Assembly (NCBI RefSeq): GCF_030064675.1
Contig: NZ_CP116413.1
Span: forward strand, 1,459,001-1,523,000
DNA from: Crossiella sp. CA-258035
Lineage (GTDB): Bacteria > Actinomycetota > Actinomycetes > Mycobacteriales > Pseudonocardiaceae
DNA length: 64,000 nt
Reading direction: 5' to 3'
The translations under genes and the position numbers were made by a program. The notes beneath the pieces were generated by a model. The model ran no database searches. It was not told the DNA's origin and was given only the letters and a program-made list of their open reading frames with translations. This document shows positions 58,815-64,000 of this stretch, piece after piece. The stretch's first letter is position 1. Every line of letters starts with the position of its first letter.

Positions 58815-59422
58815 CCCTGTCCAGGCTGATCCTGTGGCGGCACGGGCAGACCGGCCACAACGCCTCCGGCCGGCTCCAGGGCCAGCTCGACGTCGAGTTG
58901 AACGACATCGGCCTGGCCCAGGCCAAGCGGGCCGCGCCCCTGGTGGCGGCGCTGGAACCGGACCTGCTGGTCACCTCGGACCTGCGGCGGGCCGCGGACA
59001 CCGCGGCGGCGTTCACCGCGGCCACCGGGATGACGCCGAGGATGGACAAGCGGCTGCGGGAGACCGACGTCGGCCAGTGGATGGGCATGTCCGGCGCGGA
59101 GGTCGAGGCGGACTGGCCCGGCGCGCTGGACCGCTGGCGGGCCGACCCCACCTTCGCCCCGCCCGGCGGTGAGAACCGGCTGGAGGTCGCCACGCGCGCG
59201 GTCGAGGTGGTCTCCGAACTGGACCTGACCACCGACGGCACCGCGCTGCTGTGCGCGCACGGCGGCCTGATCACCGGCCTGATCGCCAGGCTGCTGGCAC
59301 TGCCGGTGGAGATCTGGCCGTCCCTCGGTGGCTTGCACAACTGCCACTGGACCGTGCTCGCCCGCCGCGCCGACGACACCAAGTGGCGGCTGATCAGCCA
59401 CAACGTGGGGGCGACTGGTTGA
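58811..59422 (+). CDS. gpgP: Histidine phosphatase, probably glucosyl-3-phosphoglycerate phosphatase
   Basis: 203 residues. The phosphohistidine motif LWRHGQTGHN lies at residues 8-17 and the second catalytic histidine in CAHGGLITG. Sequence alone gives only the phosphoglycerate-mutase-like family. Position between rsfS and an OctT-like gene equals that of Rv2419c, the mycobacterial glucosyl-3-phosphoglycerate phosphatase of methylglucose lipopolysaccharide synthesis, so that role is inferred. The GTG start overlaps the rsfS stop and its own stop overlaps the next TTG. Confidence 0.82.
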   Translation: MTLSRLILWRHGQTGHNASGRLQGQLDVELNDIGLAQAKRAAPLVAALEPDLLVTSDLRRAADTAAAFTAATGMTPRMDKRLRETDVGQWMGMSGAEVEADWPGALDRWRADPTFAPPGGENRLEVATRAVEVVSELDLTTDGTALLCAHGGLITGLIARLLALPVEIWPSLGGLHNCHWTVLARRADDTKWRLISHNVGATG

Positions 59423-60135
59423 GCCGGGGACGCCTGCTGGTCCTGGGCGACTCGCTGGCCTTCCACGGCCCGGAACACGCGCTGCCCGCCGACGATCCCC
59501 GGCTGTGGCCGAACATCGCCGCGGCCGGGCTGGGTCGCGCGGCGGAGCTGTTCGCCGGTTTCGGCTGGACCGCCCGGCACGGCTGGTGGGCGCTCACCGG
59601 CGACCCCCGGCTGTGGTCGGTGCTGCCCAGCGCCGACGCCCTGGTGCTCGCGCTGGGCAGCATGGACACGCTGCCCAGCCCGCTGCCCACCTACCTGCGC
59701 GAGGGCCTGCGCCACCTGCGCCCGGACCCCCTCCGCAGGTTTGCCCGATCCAGCTACCTGGCCGCCCAGCCGCACCTGGCCAGGCTGCTCCGCGGCCACC
59801 CGGTGGCGCTGCCCCCGCACCTCACCGTGGCCTACCTGGACCGCTGCCTGCGCGCGGTCCGCGCCATCCGCCCAGGACTCCCGGTGGCCGGCATCCTCCC
59901 GTCGGTGCACAACTCAGCCGACTACGGCCACGTGCACACCGGCCACGCCCCCGCGGCCGCGGCCCTGCGCGCCTGGTCCGCCCGCACCGAGGTCCCCCTG
60001 CTCGACCTGCCGGCCCTGGTCCGCCCGCACATCTTCGGTGGTGCGGGCAACCCGGACGGCATGCACTGGGGATATTCCGCACACGCCGAGGTCGGCACGG
60101 CACTGGCCGCCCTGCTCCGCCCGATGCTTCCGTAG
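59419..60135 (+). CDS. octT: SGNH-type acyltransferase, probably diglucosylglycerate octanoyltransferase
   Basis: 238 residues. The nucleophile block is LLVLGDSLAFHGP and the catalytic Asp/His pair lies in NPDGMHWGYS, both typical of SGNH hydrolases and acyltransferases. In mycobacteria the gene in this position, Rv2418c (octT), adds octanoate to diglucosylglycerate, an early intermediate of methylglucose lipopolysaccharides. The start is TTG at 59419, overlapping the phosphatase stop (TTGA); no better start exists nearby. Function is inferred from gene order plus family. Confidence 0.78.
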   Translation: MSRGRLLVLGDSLAFHGPEHALPADDPRLWPNIAAAGLGRAAELFAGFGWTARHGWWALTGDPRLWSVLPSADALVLALGSMDTLPSPLPTYLREGLRHLRPDPLRRFARSSYLAAQPHLARLLRGHPVALPPHLTVAYLDRCLRAVRAIRPGLPVAGILPSVHNSADYGHVHTGHAPAAAALRAWSARTEVPLLDLPALVRPHIFGGAGNPDGMHWGYSAHAEVGTALAALLRPMLP

Positions 60136-60138
60136 GCT
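60133..60138 (+). promoter_or_regulatory. -10 element of degV (TAGGCT), overlapping the octT stop
   Basis: TAGGCT begins with the TAG stop of the octT gene and ends 8 bases before the GTG of degV, with no ribosome-binding site in between. Confidence 0.45.
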
Positions 60139-60146
60139 GCGTCCCC

Positions 60147-60998
60147 GTGTCCGTCGCCGTGTTCACCGACTCCACCGCGTACCTGCCGGAGGGCTTCGCG
60201 ACCCGCCACGGCATCCACGAGGTGCCCCTGCACGTCACGGTGGACGGCGAAAGCGGCCTGGACGGCAAGGACATCGGCCCCAGCGAGCTCGCGGCGGCCC
60301 TGGCTGAACGTCGCACCGTCACCACCTCCCGCCCCACCCCCGCCGAGTTCGCCACCGCCTACCGCGAAGCCCTGGCCACCGGCGCCACCAGCATCGTCTC
60401 CATCCACCTGTCCCGCGAACTCTCCGGCACCTGGGACGCCGCCCGCCTGGCCGCGCTGGAGGTGGGTTCGGACCGGGTCCGCGTCGTCGACTCCCGCTCC
60501 ACCGCCATGGGCCTCGGCTTCGCCGTCCTGGCCGCCGCCAAAGCCGCCACCCAGTCCGCCACCCCAGCCGAGATCGAAGCGGTAGCCACCCACACCGCCA
60601 CCCACACCAGAACCTTCTTCTGTCTGGAAACCCTGGAACACCTCCGCCGCGGCGGCCGAATCACCCCCACCGCCGCCCTCCTGGGCACCGCCCTGGCGGT
60701 AAAACCCTTGCTACACGTGGAAAACGGCCGAATCCTGCCCCTGGAAAAGGTCCGCACCACCAGCCGCGCCGTGTCCCGCCTGGTCGACCTGGCCACCGAA
60801 GCCGCAGGCCAAGGCCCGGTAGAGGTAGCGGTCCACCACCTGGGCTCCCCACAACGCGCCGCGGAACTGGCCGGCCGCCTGGACGAACGCATCCCCGGCT
60901 GCGACGGCTGCGTCATCTCCGAAGTAGGCGCGGTAGTAGGCGCCCACACCGGCCCCGGCGTCCTGGGCGTAGTCGTCCTGCCCCGCCAGCCTGTCTAA
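60147..60998 (+). CDS. DegV family fatty-acid-binding protein
   Basis: 283 residues. Family blocks are VFTDSTAYLPEG at the N-terminus, VTTSRPTPAEFATAYREAL, SIHLSRELSGTWDAARLAA and VVDSRSTAMGLGF. DegV proteins bind a fatty acid tightly; in Firmicutes they present it to fatty acid kinase. No FakA kinase gene is in the window. Third-position bias is slightly weaker at the 3' end. Same position as Rv2417c. Confidence 0.92.
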   Translation: MSVAVFTDSTAYLPEGFATRHGIHEVPLHVTVDGESGLDGKDIGPSELAAALAERRTVTTSRPTPAEFATAYREALATGATSIVSIHLSRELSGTWDAARLAALEVGSDRVRVVDSRSTAMGLGFAVLAAAKAATQSATPAEIEAVATHTATHTRTFFCLETLEHLRRGGRITPTAALLGTALAVKPLLHVENGRILPLEKVRTTSRAVSRLVDLATEAAGQGPVEVAVHHLGSPQRAAELAGRLDERIPGCDGCVISEVGAVVGAHTGPGVLGVVVLPRQPV

Positions 60999-61157
60999 CG
61001 CCACCACCGCTCCACCCTCAATCCGCCAGCGGTCCAGCGCTCTTCCATCACAGCCTCGGCTTGGTCCGCCCGCGCCCGCTTCCCGCCCCCGACGAAGCGC
61101 GGCACCCTACACCACCCGCACCCCCACCACAGCTCCCTCCACCCTCCCCACCAGCAC

Positions 61158-61184
61158 TTATCCACAACACCCCACCTATCCACA
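61158..61184 (+). repeat. Pair of DnaA-box-like sites, 18-bp spacing (copy 3)
   Basis: TTATCCACA (61158-61166), the consensus DnaA box, and CTATCCACA (61176-61184), 18 bp start to start. The orientation is opposite to copies 1 and 2. It lies in the 239-bp gap between degV and comEA, which contains no gene. Confidence 0.65.
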
Positions 61185-61224
61185 GCCACCCCCGCCCCCG
61201 CTGGATCCCCCTCCTTCCCGCCCC

Positions 61225-61230
61225 TAGCGT
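61225..61230 (+). promoter_or_regulatory. -10 element of comEA (TAGCGT), leaderless-type
   Basis: TAGCGT ends 7 bases before the ATG at 61238. Confidence 0.45.
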
Positions 61231-61237
61231 CGATCCC

Positions 61238-62077
61238 ATGTGGCGCTTCCTCACCGCGGCAACCAGCACCCGACGCGACCTCGCCCGGAACCGGTTGTCC
61301 GAGCTGGCCGCCGCCGCACGCGCAAGACCCGGCCCCGACCCGCCCCCCGAACTGGATGGCATCAAGGTCATCCAGCTGGACGAGTCAGGCCACCAACTGC
61401 CGGCCCGGCCGTTGTCCCGCACCCCGAAGTGGCTTTCCCGGTTCCTGCCAAGGAGTCCGAGGGGAGTCAGGTGGGACCCCGGCCGACCGGCGGCACTGGC
61501 AGTGGCGGTCGTCGCAGTCCTGGCTGTCGCGACGACCGCGCTGCTGGTGTGGCAGGACCGGCCGACCAGGGAGACCGCTCCGGAGCTGTCCCAGTCGGCC
61601 GGTCCCGCCGCCCCTCCGACCACCAAACCCCCAGCCACCACGGGCGCTGGCGCCACGTTGGTGGTCAGCGTGGTCGGGAGGGTGACCAGACCCGGGCTGG
61701 TCACCCTCACCGAAGGGGCTCGCGTCGCGGACGCCGTCCAGGCGGCAGGCGGCGCACACCCGAACGTCGACCTCAACGGCCTGAACCTGGCCCGCCGGTT
61801 GACCGACGGGGAGCAAGTGCACGTCGGTATCCCGCCACCACCCGAGCAGCTCCCGGACAGCCAGGGCCTGCCTCCCGGTGGCACCGCCAAAGTCAGCCTG
61901 AACAACGCGACCACCGCCGCCCTCGACGCACTGCCAGGAGTGGGTCCCGTGACGGCGCAGCGCATTGTCCAGTGGCGGACCAAGCACGGCCGCTTCACCT
62001 CGATCGACCAGCTGCGGGAGATCGAGGGTATTGGAGAGTCCCGCCTCGCCCGGCTCCGCGAGCTGGTGAGCCTCTGA
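61238..62077 (+). CDS. comEA: ComEA-like DNA-binding protein
   Basis: 279 residues. A cytosolic N-terminus of about 85 residues precedes one membrane segment (LAVAVVAVLAVATTALLVW), a Thr/Pro linker, an SLBB domain (VSVVGRVTRPGLVTLTEGAR) and a C-terminal helix-hairpin-helix pair (VSLNNATTAALDALPGVGPV, IEGIGESRLARLREL) that binds double-stranded DNA. It should lie outside the membrane and hand DNA to ComEC. The frame is open upstream, but ATG at 61238 fits the -10 element and family start. No ComEB/ComGA-type pilus genes are in the window. Confidence 0.9.
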   Translation: MWRFLTAATSTRRDLARNRLSELAAAARARPGPDPPPELDGIKVIQLDESGHQLPARPLSRTPKWLSRFLPRSPRGVRWDPGRPAALAVAVVAVLAVATTALLVWQDRPTRETAPELSQSAGPAAPPTTKPPATTGAGATLVVSVVGRVTRPGLVTLTEGARVADAVQAAGGAHPNVDLNGLNLARRLTDGEQVHVGIPPPPEQLPDSQGLPPGGTAKVSLNNATTAALDALPGVGPVTAQRIVQWRTKHGRFTSIDQLREIEGIGESRLARLRELVSL

Positions 62078-62141
62078 CCCAGGGCGCCGGTCCCGAGCAG
62101 GGACCAAGCCACCGGGACCGAGCACCGAGGCAGGAACACAC

Positions 62142-64000
62142 ATGCGGAGAACGAGTCGTCCGACGCGGCAGATCGCCGTGGCCGACGCACGAGAAAGGGG
62201 AGAGCGTGCACCCGTACCCACGGCGACAAGGCGCGGAAAGGGGGGAAGCAGCAGCGCACCGCGCGAACGACTTGTTCTCCGCGACCCACCAGCCCCGGAG
62301 CCACCACATCCCGTGACCCCGGGCCCAGCCGAGAGCCCGGCCCCGGAGTCGCCCGAGGTGTCACCTCCGAGTTCACCCATGCCCTCAGCTCCGGAGCTTC
62401 CGGGCACACCCATGCCCTCAGCCCCGAAGCCGCCCGAAGCGTCACCTCCGGTGCCACCCGCGTCCCCAGCTCCGGAGCCACCTGAAATGTCACCTCCGGT
62501 GCCACCCGAGCCGCCAGCCTCCGAGCCGCCAGCCTCCGAGCCGCCCCCACCCTCCGGCCCGGACCTACGCCTGGTCCCCGCCGCCCTGGCCACCTGGGCG
62601 GTAACCCTGCTCGGCCTCCACACCGGCTGGCTCCCCGCCACCCTGACCGCGATCCTGCTCACCGCGACCGCGGTCACCGCCGCCTGCCTCCTACCCCGCC
62701 CCCGCAAACCCACCCACCCCGCAACCCCCGCCCCCGCCTCGACACCTCACGCCCCCACCCCGCCCCGCCGCTCCCACTCCCGCCGACTCCTCCGCCACCG
62801 CCTGGCCGCCGCAACCCTCACTACCTGCGCCCTGGCCGGAGCCGCCGCCATCGGCATCGCCCTCAGAACCCACGCCACCGCCACCCACCCCCTGCACGCC
62901 CTCGCCGAACGAGGCGCCACCGCGACCCTCACCGGCACCGTCACCGGCGACCCCCGCCCCATGCGCACCCCGGCCTACGGCGGCCGCCCCACCAACAGCA
63001 ACGGCACCGTCCTCACCCTCGACCTCGAATCCGCGCACGCCACCGGCGACCAGCTGTCCACCGGCGGCACCGTCCTCCTGCTCGCCCTGCACGACTCCTG
63101 GTCCGCGGTCTCGCCCGGCCAACGCCTGCGCACCACCGGAAAGCTGGCCCCAGCCCGCCCCGGCGACCTGACAGCCGCCGTGCTCCGAGTGCACAACGCG
63201 CCAGAACTCCTTGGCACACCACCGTTCTGGCAACGCGCCGCCACCCACATCCGCACCGGCCTCCGTCAGGCCAGCGCCGTCCTCCCCAGCGACCAGGCGG
63301 GCCTGCTGCCCTCCCTCGTGGTCGGCGACACCACAACCCTCGCCCCCAGAGTCGTCGCCGACTTCCGCGCCGCGGGCTTGTCGCACCTGCTGGCCGTCAG
63401 CGGCACCAACCTGGCGATCGTCTGCGGCGCGGTTCTCCTGCTGTGCCAAGCCCTCCGTGCCGGTCCCCGCACGGCGACAGCGGCAGCGGCATTGGCGCTA
63501 CTGGGATTCGTGATCCTGGCCCGGCCCCAGCCGAGCGTCCTCCGCGCCGCGGTCATGGCCGCCATTGGCCTCTACGCCCTGACCTCCGGCCGGGAACGAG
63601 CCGCGATTCCCGCCCTGGCCGGCACCATCACGATCCTGCTGCTTGCCGATCCCGAACTCGCCGGCGACCTGGGTTTCCTGCTGTCCGTACTGGCCACCAC
63701 GGCCCTGGTCCTGCTGGCCCCACGCTGGTCGGACAACCTGCGTCAACGCGGCGTCCCCGGCGGTCTGGCCGAAGCGCTGGCCATCCCCGCCGCGGCCCAC
63801 CTGTTCACCGCCCCGGTGGTGGTCGGCATGACCGGCGAGCTCAGCCTCACCGCCATCCTGGCCAACCTGCTCGCCGCACCGGTGGTCGCCCTGGCCACGG
63901 TTCTCGGTGTGCTGGCCGCTGTCCTGTCGGTGATCCATCCCGGCGCCGCCGAACTCCTGGTCCACGTCACCGGCCCGGCGATGTGGTGGCTGGTCACCGT
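62142..64000 (+). CDS. comEC: ComEC/Rec2-family DNA uptake channel (3' end outside window)
   Basis: An uninterrupted frame from ATG 62142 to the window edge, 619 residues visible. AGGA lies six bases before the ATG. Residues 1-145 are a disordered arm, the second half Pro/Ser/Glu-rich with repeated SPPVPP- and PAPEPPE-type segments. Membrane helices start near LAATWAVTLL-type sequence (LVPAALATWAVTLLGLHTG), followed by a DUF4131-like soluble domain and the Competence domain (DFRAAGLSHLLAVSGTNLAI is the signature). The usual metallo-beta-lactamase domain would lie beyond the edge. It should carry single-stranded DNA across the membrane. The N-terminal arm is unusually long. Confidence 0.88.
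   Translation, partial: MRRTSRPTRQIAVADARERGERAPVPTATRRGKGGSSSAPRERLVLRDPPAPEPPHPVTPGPAESPAPESPEVSPPSSPMPSAPELPGTPMPSAPKPPEASPPVPPASPAPEPPEMSPPVPPEPPASEPPASEPPPPSGPDLRLVPAALATWAVTLLGLHTGWLPATLTAILLTATAVTAACLLPRPRKPTHPATPAPASTPHAPTPPRRSHSRRLLRHRLAAATLTTCALAGAAAIGIALRTHATATHPLHALAERGATATLTGTVTGDPRPMRTPAYGGRPTNSNGTVLTLDLESAHATGDQLSTGGTVLLLALHDSWSAVSPGQRLRTTGKLAPARPGDLTAAVLRVHNAPELLGTPPFWQRAATHIRTGLRQASAVLPSDQAGLLPSLVVGDTTTLAPRVVADFRAAGLSHLLAVSGTNLAIVCGAVLLLCQALRAGPRTATAAAALALLGFVILARPQPSVLRAAVMAAIGLYALTSGRERAAIPALAGTITILLLADPELAGDLGFLLSVLATTALVLLAPRWSDNLRQRGVPGGLAEALAIPAAAHLFTAPVVVGMTGELSLTAILANLLAAPVVALATVLGVLAAVLSVIHPGAAELLVHVTGPAMWWLVT

Overview
The window is very GC-rich, with dense genes, many GTG starts and frequent 4-base start/stop overlaps. 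This points to an actinomycete. Gene content and order suggest Pseudonocardiales (Amycolatopsis/Crossiella/Saccharothrix-like). The order inference is from gene order known in mycobacteria and relatives, not from a database search.

The backbone is a conserved actinobacterial housekeeping series, all on the + strand: valS (2472), folC (14350), a DUF4233 gene, ndk (28962), a B12-binding radical SAM protein (33975), its partner (40658), RNase E/G (41607), rplU-rpmA-obgE-proB (44603-47885), proA (52075), nadD-rsfS (57764-58814), glucosyl-3-phosphoglycerate phosphatase and diglucosylglycerate octanoyltransferase (58811-60135), degV, comEA, and comEC, which runs off the right edge.

Accessory blocks interrupt this backbone. 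(a) 1-2339, minus strand: start of an FdhF/YdeP-type molybdopterin oxidoreductase, a TIM-barrel isomerase and a membrane-anchored protein of unknown function, with a large nested inverted repeat between the last two. (b) 5147-9377: a tightly coupled metallopeptidase / 7-TM protein / MpaB-like oxygenase cassette, then a convergent AlbA_2-type regulator whose start region carries a perfect 32-bp palindrome. (c) 9412-14323: a two-component system divergent from a flavin electron-transfer operon (ferric-reductase-like flavoprotein, FMN-binding protein, ApbE). The shared intergenic region has four 11-bp-phased repeats that look like the regulator's binding site. (d) 16687-28366: PhoD phosphatase, a second two-component system, an MMPL transporter and a 1,922-residue two-catalytic-domain amylopullulanase. 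(e) 29493-33835: a DrrAB-like ABC exporter, one permease of which carries fifteen 17-residue repeats in its N-terminus, and an AbiEi/DUF559-type protein. (f) 36000-40440: three tandem secreted subtilases inserted between the two radical SAM partner genes. (g) 47882-57477: TetR/FAD-monooxygenase, a RecQ helicase with a phosphoribosyltransferase-like tail, then TetR / P450 / P450 / ferredoxin / nitroreductase.

Recurring DNA-level signals are: many genes whose -10 hexamer (TAnnnT) lies 6-8 bases before the start codon, suggesting leaderless mRNAs; three intergenic pairs of DnaA-box-like sites, all with 18-bp spacing; and a coding-strand word built around GTGGAC that repeatedly uses non-preferred codons. 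No tRNA, rRNA, CRISPR array, transposase or prophage was seen.
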